Assembly (NCBI GenBank): GCA_903853895.1
Contig: CAINUX010000274.1
Span: forward strand, 1-50,745
Source: an uncultured beta proteobacterium
Lineage (GTDB): Bacteria; Pseudomonadota; Gammaproteobacteria; Burkholderiales; Burkholderiaceae_C
Direction of reading: 5' to 3'
DNA: 50,745 bases
In this document: positions 1 to 7,798 of the stretch, in pieces
How positions within the stretch are numbered: position 1 is the stretch's first letter
Layout of the letters: every line of letters begins with the position of its first letter
Notes under the pieces: generated by a model
The model's input: only the letters and a program-made list of their open reading frames with translations
The model's database searches: none
What the model was told of the DNA's origin: nothing
Made by a program: the position numbers and the translations under genes

Positions 1-996
1 CCCGACCCGCAGACCGGCTTGGGCCTCTGGACGGCGGCGGCGTTCTGGCGTGCCATGCACCATGGCCGCGCACAGGATGGGCGCTTGCTGTACCCGGCCT
101 TTCCCTACACCAGCTACACGCTGGTCAGCCGCGAGGACAGTGACGCCCTGTTTGCCTACCTGCTCAGCCTGGCACCCGTGTCCCGGCGCAACCCGCCGCA
201 CGAGCTGGCATTCCCGTTCAACACCCAGGCCGCGCTGGCGGTGTGGCGAGCGCTGTACTTCCGGCCGGGCGCGTTCGAGGCCGACCCTGCCCGCACGGCG
301 CAATGGAACCGCGGAGCCTACCTGGTGCGAGGCCTGGGACACTGCGCGGCCTGCCACGCACCGCGCAACAATCTGGGTGCCACCGTGGACGCGCAGGCCC
401 TGCACGGCGGCATGGTGGCGATGCAGAACTGGTATGCGCCCTCACTGGCGTCCAGCCGCGAGGCGGGTGTGGCCGACTGGGACACGCAGCAGGTGGTGGA
501 CCTGCTGCAGACCGGCGTGTCCGCACGTGGATCTGTACTGGGGCCGATGGCCGAAGTGGTCTACCGCAGCACCCAGCACCTGCTACCCGACGATTTGCGC
601 GCCATGGCCGTTTTCCTGAAAGACCTGCCGCCGCAATCGCTCCCCGCGCAACCCGGTGGCGCGACGGGTGCGGCCCGGCTTGCCAATGGAGAACGACTGT
701 ACGTCCGCCACTGCGTCGAGTGCCACGGTAAGCAAGGAGAGGGTGCGCAAAACGCCTACCCGGCGCTGGCCGGCAACCGCGTGGTGACCATGGATACACC
801 GGCCAACCTGGTCCAGCTGGTTCTGCACGGAGGCTACCTGCCGGCAACCGCGGGCAACCCGCGCCCCTACGGCATGCCGCCGTTTCGGCACCTGCTCGAC
901 GATACCGAGGTCGCCGACGTGCTGTCTTACATCCGCCACGCCTGGGGCAACGGGGCAAGCCCGGTGGCTGTGCTGGACGTGTTGCAATACCAGTAG
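1..996 (+). CDS. Multihaem cytochrome c, 3' part (dehydrogenase electron-transfer subunit type)
   Basis: The reading frame is open from base 1, so the gene starts upstream of the window; the TTG at 19 is not a convincing start. Two c-type haem-binding CXXCH motifs are visible: CAACH at nt 343-357 and CVECH at nt 712-726. A Met ligand candidate lies in GMPPF near nt 870. The part before the first CXXCH (YPAFPYTSYT, then a helical segment) resembles the end of a first haem domain, so the whole protein probably carries three haems. This is like the cytochrome subunits of membrane-bound alcohol, gluconate or aldehyde dehydrogenases, which pass electrons to the quinone pool or an oxidase from the periplasmic side. 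The partner dehydrogenase is not visible, so the substrate is unknown. The gene converges on the short-chain dehydrogenase. Confidence 0.85.
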   Translation, partial: PDPQTGLGLWTAAAFWRAMHHGRAQDGRLLYPAFPYTSYTLVSREDSDALFAYLLSLAPVSRRNPPHELAFPFNTQAALAVWRALYFRPGAFEADPARTAQWNRGAYLVRGLGHCAACHAPRNNLGATVDAQALHGGMVAMQNWYAPSLASSREAGVADWDTQQVVDLLQTGVSARGSVLGPMAEVVYRSTQHLLPDDLRAMAVFLKDLPPQSLPAQPGGATGAARLANGERLYVRHCVECHGKQGEGAQNAYPALAGNRVVTMDTPANLVQLVLHGGYLPATAGNPRPYGMPPFRHLLDDTEVADVLSYIRHAWGNGASPVAVLDVLQYQ

Positions 997-1036
997 CGCT
1001 TGGCACTGCAGGCGGTCCAAACGGAATCGCTATCGG

Positions 1037-1945
1037 TCACGTGTCCAGATAGCGCACGCCGGTCATTTTTTCGGACTCACCCCACAAACGAGCGGCATCC
1101 TCCACGTTGCGGGACCGGCGATTGGAACCCACTTTGACCGGGGCACCCCGCATCTCCGCCATGGAGCCAGGGCCACAGTAATCGCCACCCGCTATATCGT
1201 CACCCAACGCTGCATACAACGTCGGCAGTGCCCCTCCTTCGGCAGACTGGAATACCAGGGCCGTGAGTGGATTCAACAAGCCAACGATTCCCGGCATGTG
1301 CCGGAACAGGCTGGTGGCAGACACACCGGGGTGCGCCGCAACCGACAGGGTTGAATGACCCGCATGGTGCAAGCGACGCTGCAGCTCGTAGGCAAACATC
1401 AGGCAGGCCAACTTGCTCTGGCCGTAGGCCAAGCGCTTGTTGTAGCCATTCTTGAATTGCATGTCATCAAAGCGGATGCCGCTCCAGCGGTGCGCCAGGC
1501 TGCTGAGCGACACCACACGAGAGCGCGGTGTTTGTTTCAACAGCGGGAGCAAAAGGCCGGTCAACGCAAAATGACCGAGATAGTTGGCAGCGAGCTGACT
1601 CTCGAACCCGTCCTTGCTAAGGGAATAGGGCGGCATCATGATGCCGGCATTGTTGATCAACAGATCCAATGTGTTGTGCCGTTTCGCGAATTGCTTGGCA
1701 AACGCGCGCACCGATGACAAGTCGCACAGGTCCAACACCATGCATTCCAGTTTTGCCTCGGGGTATTGCGCCGCAATTTTGACCTTGGCCGCCTCTGCGT
1801 TGGCCAGGCTGCGACAGGCCAGAACCACGGCACAGCCTTTGCCAGCCAGAGCCAGGGCGGTCTCCCATCCGAGTCCGGCGTTTGCGCCGGTCACGATGGC
1901 AATCCGTCCGGTCTGTTCCGGGGCACTTTGCACAGTCCATGGCAT
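1037..1945 (-). CDS. Short-chain dehydrogenase/reductase (retinol dehydrogenase/WWOX-like clade)
   Basis: A 302-residue classical SDR. The NAD(P)-binding motif TGANAGLG lies at residues 19-26, NNAG follows the fourth beta strand, a Ser-rich strand (SLSSLAH) carries the catalytic Ser, and the YGQSK segment gives the YxxxK pair. The order and the long C-terminal substrate loop match the retinol-dehydrogenase/WWOX-like branch that is common in bacteria with unknown substrates. I chose the ATG at 1945 because GAGG sits 9-10 nt upstream. A longer reading to 2017 would overlap the divergent kinase and lacks a good start. There is no obvious functional link to its neighbours. The cofactor is probably NADP(H); the substrate cannot be read from sequence. 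Confidence 0.88.
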   Translation of the reverse strand: MPWTVQSAPEQTGRIAIVTGANAGLGWETALALAGKGCAVVLACRSLANAEAAKVKIAAQYPEAKLECMVLDLCDLSSVRAFAKQFAKRHNTLDLLINNAGIMMPPYSLSKDGFESQLAANYLGHFALTGLLLPLLKQTPRSRVVSLSSLAHRWSGIRFDDMQFKNGYNKRLAYGQSKLACLMFAYELQRRLHHAGHSTLSVAAHPGVSATSLFRHMPGIVGLLNPLTALVFQSAEGGALPTLYAALGDDIAGGDYCGPGSMAEMRGAPVKVGSNRRSRNVEDAARLWGESEKMTGVRYLDT

Positions 1946-1993
1946 AGGGATGATCCTCGTAGCGTGTTCGCGGTCCTTCATTAGACTACCAGT

Positions 1994-3934
1994 ATGGCGC
2001 CGCCCTCGATTGCACACGACACCTTAGGGACACGCCCCGGCGGGATCGCCGCGCTCAGTCGCTACCTGTGGGCAGCCCCCCTGTTGTTGTCGGTCGCATT
2101 TACGGCTCTGGTCGCCGCGTGGGCGCAGGACAACGACCGGCTGGAGCGTGAAGCCATGCAGCGTTCGGTGATGGCGGACACGCTAAGCCTGGAGGCACAG
2201 CTCACGGCGCGACTGGAAACAGAAATGGTGAAGCTCCGGGCTGCGGCCACCCGGCTGCTGCCAGCGGGCCAGGATGCGCACCGGCAGCTCGCAAACCTGC
2301 CGGAGATTGCGGCCGGCCTGGACCGGCGCTGGTTGAGTGTTCTCTGGCTGGATGCCAACGCAAGAATCGTGGCTGAAGCCCGACGCGACCAGCGTCCCGG
2401 CGCGAAAAATTTTCCCCAGACACAGGGCATCACCTTGCACTTGGTGGCCCCCACCAGCGACGAGCGTCGCCCGCAGACCGGCCAGTTGATTGCGCGCTAT
2501 GACCCCGCGGACCTGATTCAGAGCCAGGACTTCTGGTGGCTGGCAGCCCAATACGAAGTTCAGTTGCTGTCCGGACTTGATGAGGTCATTTTGTCCACGG
2601 AAAAAACCGGCCGCGCGGCCGCGGGTGAGACCTACGAGACGCCCTTCCAGGCGATTGCGGACGCCCGGCTGCGGCTGACCCAGCGGGTGCGCCAACCACA
2701 CTGGTTCACGACTCTGCCAGTGGTGCTGATGGCTGGTTTTCTGGTCTGTATTGCGGTTGCCACTCTGTTGCTGCGCCGCCAGATGAACCGGGTGGCCCGG
2801 GCCGAATCCGCGTGGCGCACCGAGGCCGCGTGGCGACAGTCACTCGAGGAGTCCGCGCTGGTGGGTTTGCGCGCGCGTGATCTGAGCGGGAAACTGCTGT
2901 TTGCCAACGGCACCTTCTGCGAAATGGTGGGGTACTCGTTTGCCGAACTGGTGGAGCACGGACCCGTATTCGATGCGCAAGTACAGCCCCCCCACGATCA
3001 GTTCCCGCCCTCGGCGAAGCGGGAAGACCGCGAGGCCCGCTGGCATCACCGCGATGGCCGCATCGTTGACGTCATGGTGTTCGAGTCGCCGCTCATCGAC
3101 GGCGGGGGTGAGCAGGTGGGATGGATGGATTCCATTGTGGATGTCACCGAGCGCAAACGGCTCGAAGAACTGGAGCGGCGCCAGCGCGAAGTGCTGGCCA
3201 ACCACGCACGCCTGTCCACGCTGGGCGAAGTGGCGTCCACCCTGGCCCACGAACTGAACCAGCCCCTGACCAGCATCGTCAGCTACAGCGCAGGCATTGC
3301 AAAGGCACTTGAGAAGCTGCCGGGCACCGATCCTGAACTCCTGGCGGCGGCCCAGGCCTTGTCTCGTCACGCATCCAAGGCAGGCGGCATCGTGCACCGG
3401 ATTCGCACGCGTCTTGCACGGCGGGAACTGGTGCTGGAGCACTGCAACATCAATCCCCTGGTGGCCGACGCCGTGACCCTGCTGCAGCGCGAATTCCGGC
3501 GCGCCGGTGTCGACGTCTCACTGAAACTGTACTCGGGCCTGCCCGCCGTGCACATCGATCGCATTGGCATCGAGCAGGTGATCACCAATTTGCTGCGCAA
3601 TGCCTGTGATGCCATGGCCGGCATTGCGCAGCAGCGCACACTCCAGGTGCGCACCCTGTTGGGCAGAGTGCCGCCACTGGACCCCAGGGCGGGATGGGTG
3701 ACCGTCGAAGTAACCGATGTCGGGCCAGGGCTGGGCGGGCGGGATATTGAAGCGCTGACCGAACCGTTCTTCTCCACCAAGAAGGAGGGCACCGGGCTGG
3801 GGCTTGCCATCTGCCGCTCCATATTGGAGTCGCATGGTGGTGTGTTGCACGCCCAGGATGCTCCAGACGGTGGCGCCCGCTTCAGCTTCTCTCTACCACC
3901 GGACAATCAAACGATGGAAACCAACCCTGCATGA
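1994..3934 (+). CDS. Membrane PAS sensor histidine kinase (FixL/DctB/TtrS-like)
   Basis: A 646-residue sensor kinase. TM1 spans about residues 25-44, a periplasmic region of about 190 residues follows, and TM2 is at 240-261. A PAS domain (about 285-385) ends in the typical IVDVTERKR, followed by a coiled coil. The HisKA H-box has the phosphoacceptor His419 within LAHELNQP. The HATPase domain shows the N box NLLRNACDAM, G1 DVGPGLGG, and GTGLGL. The HELNQP H-box places it with the HPK4 kinases (DctB, FixL, TtrS). The stop overlaps the start of the response regulator gene (ATGA at 3931-3934), so the two are translationally coupled and form a cognate pair. The ligand is unknown; the extracytoplasmic part has no recognisable signature. 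Confidence 0.9.
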   Translation: MAPPSIAHDTLGTRPGGIAALSRYLWAAPLLLSVAFTALVAAWAQDNDRLEREAMQRSVMADTLSLEAQLTARLETEMVKLRAAATRLLPAGQDAHRQLANLPEIAAGLDRRWLSVLWLDANARIVAEARRDQRPGAKNFPQTQGITLHLVAPTSDERRPQTGQLIARYDPADLIQSQDFWWLAAQYEVQLLSGLDEVILSTEKTGRAAAGETYETPFQAIADARLRLTQRVRQPHWFTTLPVVLMAGFLVCIAVATLLLRRQMNRVARAESAWRTEAAWRQSLEESALVGLRARDLSGKLLFANGTFCEMVGYSFAELVEHGPVFDAQVQPPHDQFPPSAKREDREARWHHRDGRIVDVMVFESPLIDGGGEQVGWMDSIVDVTERKRLEELERRQREVLANHARLSTLGEVASTLAHELNQPLTSIVSYSAGIAKALEKLPGTDPELLAAAQALSRHASKAGGIVHRIRTRLARRELVLEHCNINPLVADAVTLLQREFRRAGVDVSLKLYSGLPAVHIDRIGIEQVITNLLRNACDAMAGIAQQRTLQVRTLLGRVPPLDPRAGWVTVEVTDVGPGLGGRDIEALTEPFFSTKKEGTGLGLAICRSILESHGGVLHAQDAPDGGARFSFSLPPDNQTMETNPA

Positions 3935-4587
3935 ATGAACCCCGCATTTTCCTCTGTGACGACGACGAGGGCGTACGCTCGTCGATTGCATTTTTGTTGC
4001 GCCAGCATGACCTGTCGGTAGTGCCCTACGCCAGTGGGCCTGAACTGTTGGCTGCGCTGGATAGCGCCACCGCGCCACTGCGGGGGATCTTCGTGCTGGA
4101 TGTGCGCATGGAGCCGCTATCTGGTCTGCAGGTCCATGAGGCACTGATCACCCGGGGGCTGGCCAGCCGCATGCCGGTTCTGTTTCTCAGCGGTCACGGC
4201 GACATTCCCATGGCAGTCGGTACCATGGCCAGGGGGGCAATCAGCTTTGTCGAGAAGCCCTATGCCGATGACGCCCTGGTTCAGTTGATTCGACAGGCCC
4301 TGGCGCTGGAAGTGCAGTGGCACGCCCGGGTGGCTCGCCAGGATGCCTTGCGGCAGTTGATAACCAGTCTGCCAAGGCAGCAATTGCGCCTGATGCCTAT
4401 GGTCGCAGCTGGCGAGTTGAACAAAACCATTGCCTGGAAAATGGAACTCAGCGTGCGCACGGTCGAGGAGCACCGGCGCAAGATTTTCGAGCGGCTCAAT
4501 GTGCATTCGGCCGCGGAACTCGCCACCCTGCTGGCGGAGGCTCGTGCGGCTGGCATCGACATACCCAACGAGTCATCCCCGACCTGA
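3931..4587 (+). CDS. FixJ/TtrR-family response regulator (receiver + LuxR-type HTH)
   Basis: A 218-residue two-domain regulator. The receiver has an acidic pocket CDDDE at the N-terminus, the phosphoacceptor Asp57 in FVLDVRM, and the conserved Lys109 in VEKP. The C-terminal LuxR-type helix-turn-helix (about 160-215) shows NKTIAWKM followed by SVRTVEEHRRKIFERL, which is typical of FixJ-like proteins. It is the presumed partner of the overlapping kinase gene and would activate transcription when phosphorylated. The canonical LTPRE entry to the HTH is degenerate here (LPRQQ). The target genes are not evident; the adjacent SDR or the cytochrome are possible but unsupported. It converges with the RNB gene with two bases between the stop codons. 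Confidence 0.9.
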   Translation: MNEPRIFLCDDDEGVRSSIAFLLRQHDLSVVPYASGPELLAALDSATAPLRGIFVLDVRMEPLSGLQVHEALITRGLASRMPVLFLSGHGDIPMAVGTMARGAISFVEKPYADDALVQLIRQALALEVQWHARVARQDALRQLITSLPRQQLRLMPMVAAGELNKTIAWKMELSVRTVEEHRRKIFERLNVHSAAELATLLAEARAAGIDIPNESSPT

Positions 4588-4589
4588 GC

Positions 4590-6071
4590 TTAGGCTCCGT
4601 GATCCGTATCACCCAGAACAAAGTCGATGAAGCCGCGCTGCACATTGGTCTCTACCAATTGAACCCGAATGAGTTCGCCCACGGACAGCCCGGACGGACC
4701 CGATACCAGCCGGCCCTCCGCGGGCGGCGTGAAAATGCGCACCCAGGTGCCCGTATCGGTCAGCCCGGTGACTATTGCGTCGAAACGCTGGCCAAGGCGG
4801 GATTCGAGCAGCAGGGCCGCTTCGGACTTGCGCACCCGGCGTTCAACCTTTTTGGCCGCGTCTTCCTGGCGCGTGCAATGGACGGACAGTGCGCCCAGTT
4901 CAGCAGGGCTGTAGGGTGCCTTGTCACCGGTCAGCAGTCCCTTGAGCATGCGCTGCGTGATCAGGTCCGGATAGCGGCGATTCGGTGCGGTGGAATGGGT
5001 GTAGTCCCGCACGGCGAGGCCGAAGTGGCCAACGGGCGCTCCTCCCGCTGGTTCTACCACGTATTCACCTGAGCCCATCAGCTTGACGATGACCAGCGAG
5101 AGGTCTGGGAAACGCAAAGGGTCCGCCTGGCGTCGCCTCGCAAGAAACGACTCCAGGGCAATGGGGTCCGCGGTTGGGGGCAGGGTTTCGCCACACTTTT
5201 TCGCTTCCGCAACGATCTGTAGCCAACGCTCCGGTGAACGGACAACGCGTCGCAAGGACATCCCACCATGGTTGGCCAGGAAGTGCGCCGTGCAACTGTT
5301 GGCGGCGATCATCAACTCCTCAATAAGTTGGCGCGCCCGATTGTGCTCCTGCTGACGGATGTCAATCACCCGCTCGCCATCAAACACGGCGCGGGGTTGA
5401 AACGTCTCAAATTCCAGGGCGCCGTTGGCATGCCGACGGGCCCGCAGACGCTGGGCCACCGCATCTTGCACCCGGATCTGCACATCCAACTCCGGCACAA
5501 CCGCCATGGCTGCAGGCAGAGTCGCCTTGCCATCTATCCACGCCGATACGGCATCGTAGGCCAGCTTGGTTTTGTTTCGAACTTTTGCACGGTAGACCGT
5601 GGATTGACCAATCGATGCATCCGCCAAGATGCACATTTCGACCACAACGGCTAGCCGGTCTGCATCGGGGTTCAACGAGGTCAAATCCGTGGAGAGCCTC
5701 TCGGGCAACATCGGGAAGATGCGTGCAGAGGTGTACACCGAGGTGGTGTTGGTGCGGGCATGCTCATCGATCGCCGAGCCTTTCTTGACCAGTGCATCGA
5801 CATCGGCAATGGCCACAAAGATCCGCACCCGGCCAGCATCCAGCACTTCGCAGGCCGTCAATTGGTCCAGGTCCATCGAGTCTTCGTTGTCGATGGAGCA
5901 CCACGGCAAATGGGTGCGATCCTGCACCAGCGTGCTGTTGTCGCTGCCAGCACTGGCAATGGTGGCTAACTGGCGCAGCACCGCGGCGGAGAACTCGGAC
6001 TCCAGCCCCCGTTCCCGCATGGCTTCACAGGCGATGTGTTCCAGGTCGGTCCGGGTTTTGTAGAGAACCAT
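4590..6071 (-). CDS. RNB-domain (RNase II-type) exoribonuclease, short form
   Basis: 493 residues, clearly shorter than RNase R (about 800) and RNase II (about 645). The RNB catalytic domain begins near residue 55. The metal-binding acidic cluster reads SIDNEDSMDLDQ, where E. coli RNase II has TID...EDMDDA, so the fourth acidic position is Gln. Further RNB hallmarks are IADVDALV, ARIFPMLPERLSTDLTSLNP, and HSTAPNRRYPDLI. The last 70 residues look like an S1-type OB fold (RLGQRFDAIVTGL...TWVRIF). N-terminal cold-shock domains are missing. The family degrades single-stranded RNA 3' to 5'. The short architecture and DLDQ variant look like a separate betaproteobacterial subgroup. A small ORF lies 20 bp upstream in the same direction. 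Confidence 0.88.
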   Translation of the reverse strand: MVLYKTRTDLEHIACEAMRERGLESEFSAAVLRQLATIASAGSDNSTLVQDRTHLPWCSIDNEDSMDLDQLTACEVLDAGRVRIFVAIADVDALVKKGSAIDEHARTNTTSVYTSARIFPMLPERLSTDLTSLNPDADRLAVVVEMCILADASIGQSTVYRAKVRNKTKLAYDAVSAWIDGKATLPAAMAVVPELDVQIRVQDAVAQRLRARRHANGALEFETFQPRAVFDGERVIDIRQQEHNRARQLIEELMIAANSCTAHFLANHGGMSLRRVVRSPERWLQIVAEAKKCGETLPPTADPIALESFLARRRQADPLRFPDLSLVIVKLMGSGEYVVEPAGGAPVGHFGLAVRDYTHSTAPNRRYPDLITQRMLKGLLTGDKAPYSPAELGALSVHCTRQEDAAKKVERRVRKSEAALLLESRLGQRFDAIVTGLTDTGTWVRIFTPPAEGRLVSGPSGLSVGELIRVQLVETNVQRGFIDFVLGDTDHGA

Positions 6072-6091
6072 GCCCTATCCGAGGCAGACCT

Positions 6092-6331
6092 TCAGTAAGC
6101 CGGTTGATTCGGCCGCGCTCGGGCTCTACGTTCCTGGCGCTGCGGATTTGGGTTGACCCCTGTGGCCGTGCGAGAAACCACACTGCGTGCGGGTTGGGAT
6201 TCAATTTTGACTGAACCCACATAGAAGTCGCAGCTCTCCGCCACAACTGCGGCTTGGACCTTCTTCTGTGGTGGAACGTCCGCTCCCTGACGGACAACAG
6301 TTTCGGCAATGCCGAGGTCGATAGTGCTCAT
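6092..6331 (-). CDS. Small hypothetical protein upstream of the RNB exonuclease
   Basis: A 79-residue ORF starting with ATG and preceded by an AAAGAAGA-type ribosome site 5-6 nt upstream. I do not recognise the product. The first 50 residues have ordinary composition; the last 25 are rich in Arg, Pro and Asn. It ends 20 bp before the exonuclease start in the same direction, so co-transcription is plausible. A competing frame (6025-6309) looks like a shadow. This is a tentative call that rests on position and the ribosome site alone. Confidence 0.4.
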   Translation of the reverse strand: MSTIDLGIAETVVRQGADVPPQKKVQAAVVAESCDFYVGSVKIESQPARSVVSRTATGVNPNPQRQERRARARPNQPAY

Positions 6332-6480
6332 GTGATCTTCTTTATCGAATGTCTAACGCGCCCCGCTACGCTATTCTTTTAATTCAGGGTTTTCCATTAG
6401 ACCCGCAATGCAGCCGCAGTGGTCGTTCATTTCATTCGACCAACAGTGAAAAACCTGATTTTTGTGATTTTGTTCCGCGA
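6332..6480. other. Intergenic stretch, no gene recognised
   Basis: An AT-richer 149-bp stretch between the PspC-domain gene stop and the small ORF, including TATTCTTTTAATTC near 6371. It may hold the promoter for the small ORF and the exonuclease. No clear -35/-10 pair or hairpin with a T-tract was seen. Confidence 0.4.
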
Positions 6481-6831
6481 TCAGGGGTTCGTTGACAGGG
6501 GTGCGCGGTAGGTGGTGGACTCCAATGGAACCAGAATCCACATCAAAACATACAACAACAAGCCCGTGCCGCCCAGTATCAACATCAAGGCAAACGCCAG
6601 ACGCCATAGCCAAGTGTCCATGCCGGTAAAGTTTGAGAGGCCGCCACACACGCCTCCAATCCACTGGTCTGACGCTGAGCGACGCAGCCCATTGAGAGCG
6701 GTGACCTTTGATAGCGGGGCAATAGGGGGCTGCTGCAGCAGGCGGGCCTTGGCCTGTGCGAATTCATCCTCGCTCAAGGCGCCTCGGTTGCGCATTTGTT
6801 CCAGATTTTCCAGCTCTTGTGCCAATGTCAT
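6481..6831 (-). CDS. SHOCT and PspC domain membrane protein
   Basis: 116 residues with two recognisable modules. Residues about 5-33 (ELENLEQMRNRGALSEDEF, then AQAKARLL) are a SHOCT short helical oligomerisation motif. Residues about 45-105 are a PspC domain with WIGGVCGGLSNFTGMDTWLWR and a hydrophobic hairpin LAFALMLILGGTGLLLYVLMWILVP. PspC domains are inner-membrane segments linked to envelope stress sensing in the phage-shock response. Stand-alone SHOCT-PspC proteins are common and poorly characterised. The protein should sit in the cytoplasmic membrane with the SHOCT part in the cytoplasm. No other psp gene is nearby. Confidence 0.85.
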   Translation of the reverse strand: MTLAQELENLEQMRNRGALSEDEFAQAKARLLQQPPIAPLSKVTALNGLRRSASDQWIGGVCGGLSNFTGMDTWLWRLAFALMLILGGTGLLLYVLMWILVPLESTTYRAPLSTNP

Positions 6832-7026
6832 AACAAACTCCGTTCGTGATCAGATTCCACACCCTGTAGCGTTGGGCTTCCAACGATCCGGACTGCGGTG
6901 GTTGCAGTCTTGACAATTGAAGAATAGAACAGCGTGCATCTAATGGCCAGCTTCATGCGACCAATGGCAGAACGCTGCGCCTCATTTGCTCCTACGGCGC
7001 CCTGACTTGCGACCGACGCCATGTCG
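6832..7026. other. Intergenic stretch between PspC-domain and SirB2-like genes
   Basis: 195 bp without a convincing gene. Short ORFs here have no start site or familiar features. It presumably carries the promoter of the PspC-domain gene; nothing sharper is visible. Confidence 0.4.
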
Positions 7027-7428
7027 CTAGCTCGAAAGGAACCCCATCGGTTGGTGTTCACGTGCCACCGTCAACATGAAGCCAAAACACATCAAGGCCG
7101 CCACGAAGCACACAAAACGCATGCGCTTCGTACGGGCACGCTTGAGTGCCAACGTTCCCAGGACAATGTAGGCTATGAGTAATGCAATCTTGGTGCTCAA
7201 CCATGCGACCGCAAAAGGGTTGATATTCAGAACATAAAGCAACAACAGCGCTGCGCCCAGCAAAGCGGTGTCAACGGTGTAGCTCAGGCGCCGCACGGCT
7301 GGCGCCATGCTCCACTGCGCCCCCCCCAGCACGCCGACACCACGCGCTGCAAACAAGATGCCGCTGATCAGCACCAGGCTGATGTGGGCTAGCCGCACCT
7401 GGGGATACAAATCAATGATGTTCATCAT
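7027..7428 (-). CDS. SirB2-family membrane protein
   Basis: 133 residues from the ATG at 7428 (a second ATG at 7425 is equally possible; GGTGA lies 6 nt upstream). Four hydrophobic segments fill the protein. The opening YPQVRLAHISLVLISGILFAAR pattern, RRLSYTVDTALL and the helix ending WLSTKIALLIAYI match the SirB2 family, small integral membrane proteins of unknown biochemical role. It is divergent from feoA and shares with it the intergenic region carrying the long inverted repeat and Fur-box-like core. If that site is bound, this gene may also be iron-regulated. That is inference. Confidence 0.75.
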   Translation of the reverse strand: MMNIIDLYPQVRLAHISLVLISGILFAARGVGVLGGAQWSMAPAVRRLSYTVDTALLGAALLLLYVLNINPFAVAWLSTKIALLIAYIVLGTLALKRARTKRMRFVCFVAALMCFGFMLTVAREHQPMGFLSS

Positions 7429-7477
7429 CCAGTCACCAAAACAAAGCGGGTCCTGACAGCCATTCAACCCACACTTC

Positions 7478-7536
7478 GTACTGGCATAGGCAATCTAAAT
7501 GAGATACACTCTCATTTAGATTGCCTATGCCAGTAC
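7478..7536. repeat. Perfect 27-bp inverted repeat, 5-bp spacer, between sirB2-like gene and feoA
   Basis: The left arm 7478-7504 is the exact reverse complement of the right arm 7510-7536; the spacer is TACAC (7505-7509). Identity breaks immediately outside the arms. The repeat ends 19 bp before the feoA ATG. It could extrude as a cruciform or fold as a very stable hairpin in a leader RNA. The next T-run (7546-7550) is 9 bases past the right arm, too far for a normal terminator. The centre contains the Fur-like site. Confidence 0.95.
7498..7516. promoter_or_regulatory. Predicted Fur box (iron-responsive operator)
   Basis: AATGAGA-N5-TCTCATT matches the inverted half-sites and spacing of the classic Fur box (AATGAGAATNATTCTCATT) in all 14 half-site bases. 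It lies 40 bp upstream of feoA and between two divergent genes. Fur with Fe2+ would repress ferrous uptake when iron is sufficient. A -10-like TACACT overlaps its centre (7505-7510), but no good -35 is seen. Confidence 0.8.
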
Positions 7537-7555
7537 TCCTACGCGTTTTTACACC

Positions 7556-7798
7556 ATGCGATTGACCCATCTTCCCACAGGCGCGCACGCCACCGTGCGC
7601 GGCGTCAGCGGGAATTCACCGGACGCCAGCCAAGCGACGCTGGAACGTCTGGGGGAATTGGGATTTATCCCCGGAGAACCGGTGCAATTGCTGCGCCGCG
7701 GTCCCGGCGGGCGCGAGCCACTGGCCGTCGTAGTGGGTGAAACCATGTTTGCGCTGCGCTGGCTGGAAGCCGATTGCATCGAGGTCAGCCCCATATGA
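7556..7798 (+). CDS. feoA: Ferrous iron transport protein A
   Basis: An 80-residue SH3-like FeoA protein. The family pattern is visible in LERLGELGFIPGEPVQLLRRGP and the closing FALRWLEADCIEV. FeoA is a small cytoplasmic protein required for FeoB activity, probably through contact with its cytoplasmic part. It starts at the ATG at 7556; no strong ribosome site precedes it. Its stop overlaps the feoB start (ATGA at 7795-7798), so translation is coupled. Expression is probably Fur-repressed through the upstream site and may also depend on oxygen, as in other bacteria; no FNR site was seen. Confidence 0.93.
   Translation: MRLTHLPTGAHATVRGVSGNSPDASQATLERLGELGFIPGEPVQLLRRGPGGREPLAVVVGETMFALRWLEADCIEVSPI

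Noticed and set aside
1946-2017. Longer N-terminus for the short-chain dehydrogenase
   Set aside because: It would overlap the divergent kinase and lacks a ribosome site; the ATG at 1945 has GAGG in place.
7478-7550. Inverted repeat read as a bidirectional terminator
   Set aside because: No T-run adjoins either arm (the nearest T5 starts 9 bases past the right arm), and it lies between divergent genes with an operator-like centre.
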